Source of the DNA: Pseudactinotalea suaedae
GTDB taxonomy: Bacteria > Actinomycetota > Actinomycetes > Actinomycetales > Beutenbergiaceae
DNA: 64,000 nt
Assembly: GCF_009733815.1 (NCBI RefSeq)
Contig: NZ_WNXY01000007.1
Coordinates: 62,001 to 126,000 of the forward strand
Reading direction: 5' to 3'
Shown here: piece after piece, positions 8,117-17,456 of the stretch
How the letters are laid out: each line of letters begins with the position of its first letter
Numbering within the stretch: the first letter of the stretch is position 1
Notes under the pieces: generated by a model
Seen by the model: the letters and a program-made list of their open reading frames with translations, nothing else
Databases searched by the model: none
Told to the model about the DNA's origin: nothing
Made by a program: the position numbers and the translations under genes

Positions 8117-9526
8117 TCATCCGATCAGCTCGTTCACCTGCTCGTTCAGGTCCGCCAGGGTCGCCGGGTCCCGGCTGCCGATGTAGATCTCGTCCATCAC
8201 GGGTGTCATCAGCGCGGAGATCGACCCGTAGCCGTCGGTGACCGGGAAGAAGAACGTGTGCCCCGCGTCCACGAGGTCGGTGAACGGCTGCACGTCGACG
8301 CCCTGGTCCGCGAACGCCTCGACCGCGGCGTCGGTCCCGGCGGGGATCGCCGGGAACACCACGCCGGCCTCCCCCACGATCACCTGGCACGCCTCCGAAC
8401 CGAGGAACGCCACCAGCCGGGCCGCTTCCTCGGGGTTCTCGGTCTGCGCGCTGATCGAGTCGGCGAGACCGTTGTACATGGACATCGGGGTCCCCACCGG
8501 ACCGGCGGGCAGCGGCGCGACGCCGAGGTCGATGCCCTCCAGCCCGGTGTAGCTGCGGATCATCCACGACCCGTTCGACGAGAGCACCGCACGCCCTGAG
8601 CCGAGCGCCTGCGTGGGGTTGGGGGCCGTGCCCACCTCTTCGTACGGCGCCATGAACCCCTTCTCGACGAGCCCGAAGTACCAGGCGAGCGTCTCGTGCA
8701 GCCGCGGGTCGTCGAAGTGGTACTCGGTGCCCCACACCGGCTGGTCGGTGAACGTCCACCCGGTCGAGGCGGCGAGCCAGGACCACTGGGTCTGCCCCTC
8801 CGCACCGCCGGACCCGTTCGAGGCCATCCCGTAGGTCTGGACGTTCTGCGGGTCGAAGCCCTCCTCGTCGCCCCGGACCCCGTTGGCGTCGATGCTCAGG
8901 TGGGCGATGACGTCCTCGAACGTTCCCCCGTCATCGGGGTTCCACGTCAGTCCCTCGAGGTCCTCGGGGCTCATCCCCGCCTCGGTCAGGACGTTGAGGT
9001 CGTAGAACAGGGCGATCGTGTCGAAGTCCTTGGGAAGGCCGTAGCGGCCGCCTTCGGGCGTGACCCAGAGCTCGGCGAGGCCCGGCTGGTAGGTGTCGGG
9101 GTCGACGTCGGCCGTGGCCTCGAGCGTGTTGAGATCCAGCAGCAGCTCGCGGCCCGCCAGCTCGGGGTACCGGGTCAGGTGGTCGGTGAACACGTCCGGC
9201 CCCGCGCCGGCGACGAACCCCGCCGTGAGCTTCTGCCAGTAGTCGTCCCACCCGTACTGGCTGACGCGCACCTCGATGTCCGGGTTCTCCTCCTCGAAGG
9301 CGTCGACGCACGCCTGGTAGGCGGGCAGCTGGTTGGCGTCCCACAACCAGTAGTCGAGCGCCGTGGTCCCGCTGCCGGCGTTCGGGCCGGCCGCGCACGC
9401 CGCGGTCAGCGCGGCGAGGCCGGTCACGAGCGTCGCCGCCGCGAGCCGGCGACGGCGAGGGCTCGCGTCGGTCTTCGTGGTCCGGGTCGTGGTCCGGTCG
9501 GGGGTCCGGTTCCGCACATTCGTCAT
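8117..9526 (-). CDS. sugar ABC transporter substrate-binding lipoprotein
   Basis: A 469-residue extracytoplasmic binding protein of the family 1 (MalE/UgpB-like) type. The N-terminus is basic, then a hydrophobic signal ends in a lipobox with Cys at about 44 (TAACA), so it should be lipid-anchored outside the membrane. It contains the typical GPDVFTD, YGLPKDFDT and GSEACQ-type segments. I chose the ATG at 9526 because GAGGTG stands ahead of it. A GTG at 9535 is the alternative. It is the last gene of the ROK regulator-permease-permease-binding protein operon, with 10 nt to the previous stop. The sugar is not identifiable. No ATPase gene is in the cluster, so a shared MsiK/UgpC-type ATPase elsewhere is likely. 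Confidence 0.92.
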   Translation of the reverse strand: MTNVRNRTPDRTTTRTTKTDASPRRRRLAAATLVTGLAALTAACAAGPNAGSGTTALDYWLWDANQLPAYQACVDAFEEENPDIEVRVSQYGWDDYWQKLTAGFVAGAGPDVFTDHLTRYPELAGRELLLDLNTLEATADVDPDTYQPGLAELWVTPEGGRYGLPKDFDTIALFYDLNVLTEAGMSPEDLEGLTWNPDDGGTFEDVIAHLSIDANGVRGDEEGFDPQNVQTYGMASNGSGGAEGQTQWSWLAASTGWTFTDQPVWGTEYHFDDPRLHETLAWYFGLVEKGFMAPYEEVGTAPNPTQALGSGRAVLSSNGSWMIRSYTGLEGIDLGVAPLPAGPVGTPMSMYNGLADSISAQTENPEEAARLVAFLGSEACQVIVGEAGVVFPAIPAGTDAAVEAFADQGVDVQPFTDLVDAGHTFFFPVTDGYGSISALMTPVMDEIYIGSRDPATLADLNEQVNELIG

Positions 9527-9536
9527 CGTGAACACC

Positions 9537-10463
9537 TCACTTGATTCCGCTGAACCCGATGGAGCTGACGATCCGACGGGCGAAGGCCATGAACAGCACC
9601 AGCATCGGCAGGGCGGCGACGAGGGTCGCGGCCATCAGACCCGCCCAGTCGGGGCCGGTCTGGGGTGTCTGGGCGTTGAAGTTGCCCAGAGCGACGGTCA
9701 GCACGCGCGAGTCGTCCGTGTAGGAGACCATCAGCGGCCAGAAGTAGTCGTTCCAGGAGTTGATGTAGGTGAGGATCCCGATCGTCGCGATCGGTCCCAC
9801 GGTCATCGGGATCGCGAGCACGAAGAACACCCGCGCCTTGCTGGCGCCGTCGATCTGGGCGGCCTCCTCCACCTCGGTGGAGATGTTCATGAGGAACTGC
9901 CGCAGGAAGAAGATCGCGAACGGCGTCATGAACAACCCGGGCAGCATGATGCCGAACAGCGTGTCGATGAGGCCGAGCTGACGGATCAGGAGGAAGTTCG
10001 GCAGCAGCGTGAAGATCGTCGGCACCATCAGCGACAGCAGGAACAGGCTGAACACCTGGTTGCGCCCGCGCCAGCGCAGTCGCGAGAACGCGTAGGCCGC
10101 CATCGCGGAGAAGAAGACCTGGAAGAGGGTGACGGCGGTGGCCACGACGATCGAGTTCCGCAGGTAGAGCCAGAAGTCGATCGAGGCACCGGAGCCGCCC
10201 TGGGCGATCGCCTCCTCGACCGACTGCTGCCCGAAGACGCGCGCGAAGGCCCCGAACCCCAGCCCCACCGGGCCGAGCGCCGACGGGTCGACGTAGAGCG
10301 CGGCGTTGCTGGACAGCGCCGTGCGCAGCACCCAGTAGAAGGGGAACAGGGTCACGACGAGGATGATGATCATCACGACCCACGCGAGCACGCGGCCCGG
10401 GCTCGTGCGAGCCCGACGGCGGGAGCGCTGGTTGCGGGCGGTGCCCGCGACTGCCTGTGTCAT
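9537..10463 (-). CDS. carbohydrate ABC transporter permease (MalG-like)
   Basis: A 308-residue inner-membrane protein of the MalG class with about six transmembrane helices. The EAA loop that docks on the ATPase reads EEAAQIDGASKARVFFVLAIP (about two thirds along). The N-terminal basic stretch precedes the first helix (VLAWVVMIIILVV). Its ATG is 9 nt after the previous permease stop, and the binding-protein gene follows 10 nt on. It forms the translocation pore with the MalF-like partner at 10473. Confidence 0.93.
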   Translation of the reverse strand: MTQAVAGTARNQRSRRRARTSPGRVLAWVVMIIILVVTLFPFYWVLRTALSSNAALYVDPSALGPVGLGFGAFARVFGQQSVEEAIAQGGSGASIDFWLYLRNSIVVATAVTLFQVFFSAMAAYAFSRLRWRGRNQVFSLFLLSLMVPTIFTLLPNFLLIRQLGLIDTLFGIMLPGLFMTPFAIFFLRQFLMNISTEVEEAAQIDGASKARVFFVLAIPMTVGPIATIGILTYINSWNDYFWPLMVSYTDDSRVLTVALGNFNAQTPQTGPDWAGLMAATLVAALPMLVLFMAFARRIVSSIGFSGIK

Positions 10464-10472
10464 CTCAGCCCC

Positions 10473-11378
10473 TCAGCTCAGGTCCGACTGGCCCGCGCGC
10501 GTGACGCGGTACTGCAGGAAGGTCACGATCATCAAGAGCAGCAGCAGCGCCACGCTCAGCGCCGAGGCGTACCCGAAGTCGAACTGCGCGAACGCCTTCT
10601 CGTAGATGTAGAGCTGGAGCACGCGGCTGGCGTCGACCGGACCGCCGCTCGTGGTCACGGCGACCGTGTCGAACACCTGGAACGAGCCGATCACGGACAC
10701 GATCAGCACCAGCCCGAGGATCGGCCGCAGCAGCGGCAGCGTGATCGCGAAGAACGAACGGATCTCGGAGGCCCCGTCGACCCGGGCGGCCTCGTACATG
10801 TTCGGCGGGATCGCGAGCAGCCCGGCGAAGATCAGCAGCGCGGTGTAACCCATGTGCCGCCACACGTTGACGAGCGCGATCGTCGGGATCACCCAGCTCT
10901 CGGAGGTGAAGAACCCGATCCGGTCGAGGCCGAGACCTTCCAGGATGTTGTTCCCGACACCCAGCTGGAAGTCGAGGATCCACAGGAACACGAGCGCGGC
11001 GACCACGTTGGAGACCAGGTAGGGCGTCAGCACGAGGGACCGCAGCAGGATCGACTGGCTGAGCCGTTGCATCAGCACGGCGATCAGGAGCGCGACCACG
11101 GTCTGCACGCCGATGTTGATGACCACGTACAACGCGGTCACCCGGAGCGCGTTCCAGAACACCGGGTCGGCGAACATCGTCGTGTAGTTCTCCACGCCGA
11201 TGAACGTGGCCGGGGTGAGCACGTCCCAGGAGGTGAAGCTCAGCCAGACGCCGCGCAGCAGCGGCCAGAAGTAGAAGACGAGCAGGCCGATCGTCGCGGG
11301 TGCGATGAACAGCAGCGCGAGCCGGGTGTCGTCGCGTCGGCGTCGACGTGCGCCGGTCGGTGGTGCGGCGGTGGTCAT
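10473..11378 (-). CDS. carbohydrate ABC transporter permease (MalF-like)
   Basis: A 301-residue inner-membrane permease with six predicted helices and the EAA loop YEAARVDGASEIRSFFAITLP. I chose the ATG at 11378 because a strong AAGGAGG site precedes it. The longer open frame upstream encodes Arg-rich sequence without family similarity. It is the first transporter gene after the ROK regulator (29 nt gap), so the regulator and transporter are probably one transcription unit. Substrate is unknown. Confidence 0.93.
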   Translation of the reverse strand: MTTAAPPTGARRRRRDDTRLALLFIAPATIGLLVFYFWPLLRGVWLSFTSWDVLTPATFIGVENYTTMFADPVFWNALRVTALYVVINIGVQTVVALLIAVLMQRLSQSILLRSLVLTPYLVSNVVAALVFLWILDFQLGVGNNILEGLGLDRIGFFTSESWVIPTIALVNVWRHMGYTALLIFAGLLAIPPNMYEAARVDGASEIRSFFAITLPLLRPILGLVLIVSVIGSFQVFDTVAVTTSGGPVDASRVLQLYIYEKAFAQFDFGYASALSVALLLLLMIVTFLQYRVTRAGQSDLS

Positions 11379-11407
11379 CGGTCCTCCTTGCGTGGTGGGC
11401 ACAGCTG

Positions 11408-12670
11408 TTACGCCTCGATCGGGACGGCGTCGTTGCGGCGTCGTCGATCGCGATCTCGACCGCGGGCTCGCACCCCGGGCCGGCGGGTGCCGACCCAGCG
11501 CGGTGGTTCGAGCAGCAGCCACTGGCACGCGACGACGGCGGCCCCGCGCGCCCACTCGTCGAAGTCCGAGACGAGGAGCTGGACGTCGGGCGGTGACGCG
11601 TACCGATCGAGGTGGAGCGCGAGCGACTCCTCGATCTCGGGCCGGGCGCGCATGACCGCAGGCAGCCCGTCGCCCGCGAGGATGACGTTGGGCAGGTCGA
11701 GGGCGTTCACGAGGCCGGCCACGACCGCACCCAGCGCGCGGCCGGCGTCGGCGAGGACACGGCGTGCCGCGGCGTCGCCGTCGTCGGCCAGCGCACAGAC
11801 GCGCTCGAGGGTCATCGACGGCTCACCGTGGGCGACGGCGACCGCCCGGGTGATCGCGCCCGTGGTGAGGTAGCTGTCGGCACAGCCGCGGTGCCCCTCG
11901 GAACAGATCGGTCCCGAGTCGCTGATGCGCTGGTGACCGATCATGCCCGCCTTGCCGCGGGTCCCGGCGACCGTGCGGCCCTCGATCACCAGCCCGATCC
12001 CGACCCCCACCCCGGTGGTGACCACGGCGACGTCGTCATGGCCACGCGCCGGCCCCGACCAGTGCACGCCGGCGGTGAGCGCGCGGACGTCGTTGCTGAT
12101 GACGGTGGGAAGCCCGCACGCGTGCTCGAGAGCCGCGCCCAGCGGCACGTCGTCCCATCCGAGGTAGAGGTTGCGCCGCACCCGGTCGTCGAAGCGCGAC
12201 ATGGTGCCGGCGAGCCCGACGCCGATCGCCTCCACGGGTGCGTCGGCGGCCACTTCGTTCACCAGGTCAACGATCGTGTGGGTGACGTCGTCGACGTCGG
12301 TCGAGGCGAGCTGCCGCTGGGCGCTGCCCTGCACGTGCCCCAGCGCATCGGTCCGGACCCCGTAGACGCCGTCGCCGGTGACCTTGATCCCGACCATCTG
12401 GTGGCGCTCCACGCTCACCTCCAGCGGCGTGCCGGGGCGACCGCCGGTCCCGGCCGAGGCTGCTCCGGACTCACGGATCGTGCCGGTGTCCAGCAGCTCA
12501 CGCGTGACTCGCGTGAGCGCCGCGGGTGAGAGCTGCAGCCGGCGCGCGAGCTCGGCGCGGGGCAGCGCACCATGCACCAGCAGCTCACGGATGACGGCCC
12601 GGGCCGAGGCTCCGTGAGTGGCGAAGGTCGCGGTGTCCACGCGGTCGGTGCTGCTCTGCACCCTCGACAT
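11408..12670 (-). CDS. ROK-family transcriptional regulator
   Basis: A 420-residue protein combining an N-terminal winged helix-turn-helix (about residues 20-70, with AELARRLQLSPAALTRVTREL) and a C-terminal ROK (NagC/Mlc-type) sugar-binding/kinase fold. The ROK glycine-rich motif GVGVGIGLVIEG and a Cys/His zinc site (CSEGHRGCAD) are visible. These proteins usually repress sugar uptake genes until the sugar binds. It heads the ABC importer operon, the likely target. I chose ATG 12670. A GTG at 12679 is possible. The C-terminal ~25 residues form an unusual Arg-rich tail. Confidence 0.9.
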   Translation of the reverse strand: MSRVQSSTDRVDTATFATHGASARAVIRELLVHGALPRAELARRLQLSPAALTRVTRELLDTGTIRESGAASAGTGGRPGTPLEVSVERHQMVGIKVTGDGVYGVRTDALGHVQGSAQRQLASTDVDDVTHTIVDLVNEVAADAPVEAIGVGLAGTMSRFDDRVRRNLYLGWDDVPLGAALEHACGLPTVISNDVRALTAGVHWSGPARGHDDVAVVTTGVGVGIGLVIEGRTVAGTRGKAGMIGHQRISDSGPICSEGHRGCADSYLTTGAITRAVAVAHGEPSMTLERVCALADDGDAAARRVLADAGRALGAVVAGLVNALDLPNVILAGDGLPAVMRARPEIEESLALHLDRYASPPDVQLLVSDFDEWARGAAVVACQWLLLEPPRWVGTRRPGVRARGRDRDRRRRNDAVPIEA

Positions 12671-12748
12671 TGTGGTCACCTTTCTTCACCTCGTCAATAG
12701 TCCGAGGTCCTCCAGGATCGGGCGAGCGACGAGGGCGGCGCCGCCCCG

Positions 12749-12754
12749 TAGCGT
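12749..12754 (+). promoter_or_regulatory. -10 element TAGCGT, leaderless promoter of the polymerase gene
   Basis: TAGCGT ends 6 nt before GTG 12761. The region between here and 12670 also holds the divergent ROK promoter. Confidence 0.65.
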
Positions 12755-12760
12755 GCCCCT

Positions 12761-14431
12761 GTGGATGTGATCGCGGTGCCGAGCGGTGCGGGCGTCGCGG
12801 TCGCGCCGGACGGCGCCGCGAGCGAGCGCCTGACATGGCAGCAGGCGGCCGAGATCGCGCGGATCGAGCCTGAGGCCCGGTGGATCTGGCCCGACACGGC
12901 CACCTGCTACCCGCGGCTGCTCGCGGCGGGTGCTCGCCCCGCGCGGTGCGTCGACCTGAGGCTGTGCGGCCGGATCCTGCAGCTCGCCGCACCCGAGGCG
13001 CCTGCCGGCCCGATCTGGCTCGACGTCGGTCCGGCGCCCACCGCGGAGCGCACGCTGCTGGACGAGCTCGACCTCGCGACCGACGTGAGCCCTGCCGACG
13101 TCGCGGCCGAGCACGCGCGCCAACAGGCTGCGGTGGCGGGCTCGCCCGAGCCGGGCCGGCTGCGCCTGCTCCTGGCCGCGGAGTCGGCGGGTGCGCTGAT
13201 CGCCGTCGAGATGCGCGCCGACGGGCTCCCCTGGTCCCGCAGCCGGCACGACGCGCTCCTCACCGCGGCGCTCGGGCCGCGCCCCGCCGCCGGCTACCGG
13301 CCGCAGGTGCTGGAGCGGCTCGCCGTCGAGATCGCCGGTCACCTGGGCGCGCCGCACCTCAACCCCGACTCCCCCGTCGAGCTGCTGCGGGCCTTGCGCG
13401 CCAACGGTCTGGACGTCACCTCGACGTCCAAGTGGGAGATCTCGCGCTCCGACCACCCGGTCGTGGCTCCGCTGCTGCAGTACAAGAAGCTCGCACGGCT
13501 GCTCAGCGCGAACGGGTGGACGTGGCTCGACACCTGGGTGGAGCCCGGCACCGGTGGCCGCGCGGACCGGTTCCGCACCGACTACGTGCCCGGCGGCGTG
13601 GTCACCGGCCGCTGGGCGACCAACGGCGGCGGTGCGCTGCAGATCCCGAAGTCGCTGCGCGCCGCCGTGGTCGCCGACCCGGGATGGCGGCTCGTGGTCG
13701 CCGACGCGGCCCAGATCGAGCCGCGCGTCTTGGCGGCGATGGCGCACGACACCGAGCTCGCGGCCGCCGGGCAGGACCGCGACCTGTACGCCGGGCTGGT
13801 GGACGCCGGTGTCGTCGACACCCGACCCCACGCGAAGGTCGGGATGCTCGGTGCCCTCTACGGCGGCACCACCGGCCAGTCCGGGGTCGTGCTGCCCCGG
13901 CTTCGCCAGGCCTATCCGCGTGCGCTCGGCCTGGTCGACGACGCGGCCCGCGTCGGCGAGCGCGGCGGCACGGTCCGCACGTGGTTGGGCCGCACCTCAC
14001 CGGCGCCGGGCGAGTCGTGGCGGACCGCGCAGCACGCGGCCGCCGTGGTGGAGGCGAACGAGGCAGACGAGCGTCGCGCCCGCACCCAGGCGCGCAACTG
14101 GGGCCGGTTCACACGCAACTTCGTGGTCCAGGGAACGGCGGCGGAGTGGGCGTTGTGCTGGATGGCCGAGCTACGCCGTCGGCTGCGCTCGATGAGCGCC
14201 ACGGCCGCCGACGGCGCGACCGACCTGCCGGGTCAGGGCCGACCCCACCTCGTGTTCTTCCTGCACGACGAGATCGTGGTGCACACACCCGCCGAGCAGG
14301 CGGAGGCGGTCGCCACGGCCGTCCGCGAGTCGGCGCAGGCGGCCGGGCGGCTGCTGTTCGGCGAGTTCCCGATCACCTTCCCGCTCGACGTCGCCGTGGT
14401 CGAGCGCTACGACCAGGCAGACCCAGCCTGA
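12761..14431 (+). CDS. short family A DNA polymerase (bifunctional 3'-5' exonuclease/DNA polymerase type)
   Basis: A 556-residue protein related to the polymerase half of Pol I, with no room for a 5' nuclease. The first ~150 residues take the place of the proofreading domain but show no clear DEDD residues. Polymerase motif A reads DAAQIEPR (315-322) instead of the usual DYSQIELR, keeping Asp, Gln, Ile, Glu and Arg but replacing Tyr by Ala. Motif B is R-K-Y in RPHAKVGMLGALYGG (Arg355, Lys359, Tyr367). QGTAAEW follows, and motif C is HDE in the last 60 residues. This class is found alongside a full PolA in actinobacteria. Its job (repair or gap filling) is inferred, not shown. Confidence 0.85.
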   Translation: MDVIAVPSGAGVAVAPDGAASERLTWQQAAEIARIEPEARWIWPDTATCYPRLLAAGARPARCVDLRLCGRILQLAAPEAPAGPIWLDVGPAPTAERTLLDELDLATDVSPADVAAEHARQQAAVAGSPEPGRLRLLLAAESAGALIAVEMRADGLPWSRSRHDALLTAALGPRPAAGYRPQVLERLAVEIAGHLGAPHLNPDSPVELLRALRANGLDVTSTSKWEISRSDHPVVAPLLQYKKLARLLSANGWTWLDTWVEPGTGGRADRFRTDYVPGGVVTGRWATNGGGALQIPKSLRAAVVADPGWRLVVADAAQIEPRVLAAMAHDTELAAAGQDRDLYAGLVDAGVVDTRPHAKVGMLGALYGGTTGQSGVVLPRLRQAYPRALGLVDDAARVGERGGTVRTWLGRTSPAPGESWRTAQHAAAVVEANEADERRARTQARNWGRFTRNFVVQGTAAEWALCWMAELRRRLRSMSATAADGATDLPGQGRPHLVFFLHDEIVVHTPAEQAEAVATAVRESAQAAGRLLFGEFPITFPLDVAVVERYDQADPA

Positions 14432-14453
14432 GCCGGCGTGCCGCCGGGCGCGC

Positions 14454-15542
14454 TCAGACGAGCCGGTGCATCCAGCCGTGGACGTCGTCGCGGCGCCCGT
14501 ACTGGATGTCGGTGATCGTCTCGTAGAGCTCGGTGGTGACCGGTCCGGCGTCACCGGAACCGATCGTGACGTCGAAGCCCGTGCCCTTGAGGCGCCCGAT
14601 CGGCGTGATCACGGCGGCGGTGCCGCAGGCGAACACCTCGGCGACCTCACCCGAGGCGATCTGCTCCAGCAGCTCGGTCAGCGGGATCTGGCGCTCGGTC
14701 ACCTCGCGGCCACCCTCGCGGCACAGCTGCAGGATCGAGTCGCGCGTGACACCTTCCAGGATCGTCCCCAGCGCCGGGGTGGTGACCGAGCCGTCCTTCT
14801 TCACGAGGAAGACGTTCATGCCGCCCAGCTCCTCGAGGTAGGTGCCGGTGGCCGCGTCGAGGAAGCAGACCTGGTCGCAGCCCTCCTGGTACGCCAGCGC
14901 CTGCGGCAGCAGGCTCGCCGCGTAGTTGCCGCCGCACTTGGCAGCGCCCGTGCCGCCGGGACCGGCGCGGTTGTACTCGGCGTCGACCCAGATGGCGAGC
15001 GGCTGGAACCCGTTGGTGAAGTACGGCCCCACCGGCGAGGCGATCACGAGGTAGTCGACCTGCTTGGCCGCCCGCACCCCGAGGAACGCCTCGGAGGCGA
15101 ACATGAAGGGCCGCAGATACAGCGAGGAGCCCGGCACCGAGGGCACCCACTCGGCATCGGTCGAGACCAGCGCCTGGATCGAGTCGAGGAAGTCCTGCTC
15201 GCTCAGCTCGGGGAGCGCGAGCCGGTTCGCGCTGCGGGCGAGGCGCGCGGCGTTGCGGTCCGGCCGGAACACCCAGACCGAGCCGTCGGCGTGCCGGTAG
15301 GCCTTGAGACCCTCGAAGATCTCTTGCGCGTAGTGCAGCACGGCGGCCGCGGGGTCGAGGCTGAGCGGCCCGTACGCCTCGATGCGGCGGTCGTGCCAGC
15401 CGTCGGCCGCCGTCCAGGTCGCGCGTGCCATGTGGTCGGAGAAGACGACCCCGAACTTGAGGTCGGCGAGCGCTGCGGTGCGCTCGGCCAGGGTGCGGGG
15501 GTGCGAGCTCGGTCGCACCTCGTAGGTTGTCGCAGCAGTCAT
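14454..15542 (-). CDS. ilvE: branched-chain amino acid aminotransferase
   Basis: A 362-residue fold-type IV PLP aminotransferase interconverting Leu, Ile and Val with their 2-oxo acids, the last step of their synthesis. Visible are the EIFEGLKAYRH region, YLRPFMFAS, the PLP lysine in GAAKCGGNYA, QVCFLDA, EELGGMN and the late TPIGRL. The ATG at 15542 has a GGTGGAG site and is not leaderless. It lies downstream of leuB on the same strand, but a 12-bp-stem hairpin between them suggests separate transcription. Convergent with the polymerase gene, 22 bp between stops. Confidence 0.96.
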   Translation of the reverse strand: MTAATTYEVRPSSHPRTLAERTAALADLKFGVVFSDHMARATWTAADGWHDRRIEAYGPLSLDPAAAVLHYAQEIFEGLKAYRHADGSVWVFRPDRNAARLARSANRLALPELSEQDFLDSIQALVSTDAEWVPSVPGSSLYLRPFMFASEAFLGVRAAKQVDYLVIASPVGPYFTNGFQPLAIWVDAEYNRAGPGGTGAAKCGGNYAASLLPQALAYQEGCDQVCFLDAATGTYLEELGGMNVFLVKKDGSVTTPALGTILEGVTRDSILQLCREGGREVTERQIPLTELLEQIASGEVAEVFACGTAAVITPIGRLKGTGFDVTIGSGDAGPVTTELYETITDIQYGRRDDVHGWMHRLV

Positions 15543-15580
15543 GATGGCTCCACCGTAATGTCGTGAGGGGTGACATGGCG

Positions 15581-15609
15581 CCCGTTCCGCCGTCGACGGC
15601 GAGAACGGG
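15581..15609 (-). terminator. hairpin after leuB
   Basis: CCCGTTC-CGCCG pairs with CGGCG-GAACGGG around a TCGA loop, 12 bp in all with one bulged base. It lies between leuB and ilvE. There is no U-run, as is common in such GC-rich genomes. Confidence 0.5.
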
Positions 15610-15656
15610 TGAGCGGGCCGAGGCGGGTGGGTCGGACGGTCACCCGGGCGGCGCGC

Positions 15657-16712
15657 TCAGCCGGCTACTCGAGCGGCGATCGCGTCGCCGATCTCGGTGG
15701 TGCTGCGTGTCGCGGCGGTGCTCGAGCCCGCACGGTCTCGGATGTCTGCCTCGACGGCCGCGCTCACCGCGGCCGCGGGCTCGACCAGACCCAGGTGCTC
15801 CAGGAGGAGCGAGATCGACAGGATGGCCGCCGTCGGGTCGGCCTTGCCCTGGCCGGCGATGTCGGGCGCGGAGCCGTGCACCGGCTCGAACATCGAGGGG
15901 AACTCACCCGAGGGGTTGACGTTGCCCGAGGCGGCGAGGCCGATACCTCCGGTGATCGCGGCCGCGAGGTCGGTGAGGATGTCGCCGAACAGGTTGTCGG
16001 TCACGATCACGTCGTACTGGCTGGGGTTCGTCGCCAGGTAGATCGTGGCGGCGTCGACGTGCTGGTAGCTGATCTCCACCTCGGGGAACTCGGCGGCCAC
16101 GGCCTCCACGGTGCGGCGCCACAGGTGACCGGCGTGCACGAGCACGTTGTGCTTGTGCACCAGCGTGAGCTTCTTGCGGGGGCGGGCCTGGGCGCGGGCG
16201 AAGGCGTCACGGACCACGCGCTCGACGCCGTGCGCGGTGTTGACGCTGACCTCGGTGGCGATCTCGTGCGGCGTGCCGACGCGCAGCGCGCCGCCGTTGC
16301 CCACGTACGGGCCCTCGGTGCCCTCGCGCACGACCACGAAGTCGATGTCGCCGGGGTTGGCGAGAGGGCTGGGCACGCCCGGGTACAGCTTCGAGGGGCG
16401 CAGGTTGACGTAGTGGTCGAGCGCGAACCGGAGCTTCAGCAGCAGGCCGCGCTCGAGCACCCCGGAGGGGACGCTCGGGTCACCCACGGCGCCCAGCAGG
16501 ATCGCGTCGTGCGCCTTGATCGACTCGAGGTCCTCGTCGGTGAGGGCGTCGCCGGTCCGGTGCCAGCGCGCGGCGCCGAGGTCGAACGGAGTCCGCTCGA
16601 TCACCACGTCGCTGCCCTGGAGCGCGGCGTCGAGGATCTTGAGGGCCTCGGCCACCACCTCGGTGCCGATACCGTCACCGGGGATCACCGCGAGCTTGAT
16701 CGTGCGTGCCAT
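15657..16712 (-). CDS. leuB: 3-isopropylmalate dehydrogenase
   Basis: A 351-residue NAD-dependent beta-decarboxylating dehydrogenase converting 3-isopropylmalate to the leucine precursor 4-methyl-2-oxopentanoate. Signature parts are [11 protein letters not shown] at the start, the substrate loop with [10 protein letters not shown] and [10 protein letters not shown], and the metal/NAD region [13 protein letters not shown] followed by [13 protein letters not shown]. The ATG is preceded by a -10 at leaderless distance (7 nt). leuA, leuC and leuD are not in this window. The same enzyme family could in principle act in the citramalate route that begins with cimA. Confidence 0.95.
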   Translation of the reverse strand: MARTIKLAVIPGDGIGTEVVAEALKILDAALQGSDVVIERTPFDLGAARWHRTGDALTDEDLESIKAHDAILLGAVGDPSVPSGVLERGLLLKLRFALDHYVNLRPSKLYPGVPSPLANPGDIDFVVVREGTEGPYVGNGGALRVGTPHEIATEVSVNTAHGVERVVRDAFARAQARPRKKLTLVHKHNVLVHAGHLWRRTVEAVAAEFPEVEISYQHVDAATIYLATNPSQYDVIVTDNLFGDILTDLAAAITGGIGLAASGNVNPSGEFPSMFEPVHGSAPDIAGQGKADPTAAILSISLLLEHLGLVEPAAAVSAAVEADIRDRAGSSTAATRSTTEIGDAIAARVAG

Positions 16713-16719
16713 GCGCTGC

Positions 16720-16725
16720 AGCCTA
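16720..16725 (-). promoter_or_regulatory. -10 element TAGGCT, leaderless promoter of leuB
   Basis: On the minus strand TAGGCT is followed by 7 nt and the ATG at 16712. Confidence 0.6.
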
Positions 16726-16760
16726 GTACGAGCGTCCCAGGTGCTGGGATGACCGTCTCA

Positions 16761-17456
16761 TCATTCAGGCGCGGCGGAGGAGTCCTCGACGGCTGCCCAC
16801 TCCTCGGTGTGACGCAGCGGCACCGCTGGGCGGCGAGCCGCAGCGCGCAGCGCCGCCTCCCGTGGACCGTCGTCGCGCTCCTCCCCCATGATCGCGTCGA
16901 GGGCGCGAGCCACGACAGCGCCGTCGATCGAGCCGCCGGCGTCGCGGAGCAGCGAGGGCGCGATCTCGAGCGCCAGCAGCAGCATCCCCGGCACCGGCTC
17001 GGCCCCGGGTCGGGCCGGCGGTTGCACGTACGGCAGGTCGAGCACCACGGCGCCCTGGCGAGCGTAGAAGCGCAGTCGCGCCGTGGGGTCGCCGTGCTCG
17101 GCAGAACCGGCGTGACAGTCGGGGCGCTCCACCTCGGCCAGGAGCAGCCCCACCCCGGTGCGGCGAACCTGCTGGCGGACGCGGTCCAGGAGCCGAGACC
17201 CGATCCCCGAACCACGGCTGGCGGGCAGTGTCGCGAGGTAGCTGAGCAGCATCACCCCTGGCGACAGCACCTCGGTCACGGCGGCCGCCATCGGGATCTC
17301 GCCCTCGTACGCCGCCACGACGGTGACGGTCCCGTCGCCGACGCCGTCGAGCACCCAGTCCCGAGTCACGAGCTCGGACATCGGGAAGCTGGGCACGAGG
17401 ACGTCGTCATAGACCCGGGACACGGCAGCCGCGTCGGTCAGGCTCTGCAGCTTCAC
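16761..17456 (-). CDS. GNAT-family N-acetyltransferase
   Basis: A 231-residue protein with a GNAT core in residues ~1-150. Hydrophobic strands lead to the acetyl-CoA loop LATLPASRGSGIGSRLLDRV (R-x-x-G-x-G/A type), and LRFYARQGAVVL follows. The last ~70 residues are an extra helical tail. The GTG start overlaps the stop of the large membrane gene upstream (GTGA), so the pair is made together and may act together. The acetyl acceptor is unknown. Confidence 0.8.
   Translation of the reverse strand: MKLQSLTDAAAVSRVYDDVLVPSFPMSELVTRDWVLDGVGDGTVTVVAAYEGEIPMAAAVTEVLSPGVMLLSYLATLPASRGSGIGSRLLDRVRQQVRRTGVGLLLAEVERPDCHAGSAEHGDPTARLRFYARQGAVVLDLPYVQPPARPGAEPVPGMLLLALEIAPSLLRDAGGSIDGAVVARALDAIMGEERDDGPREAALRAAARRPAVPLRHTEEWAAVEDSSAAPE

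Noticed and set aside
9363-11873. 836-codon plus-strand open frame opposite the ABC transporter genes
   Set aside because: Shadow frame of three well-recognised transporter genes in very GC-rich DNA. Its composition is dominated by Gly, Arg, His and Gln.
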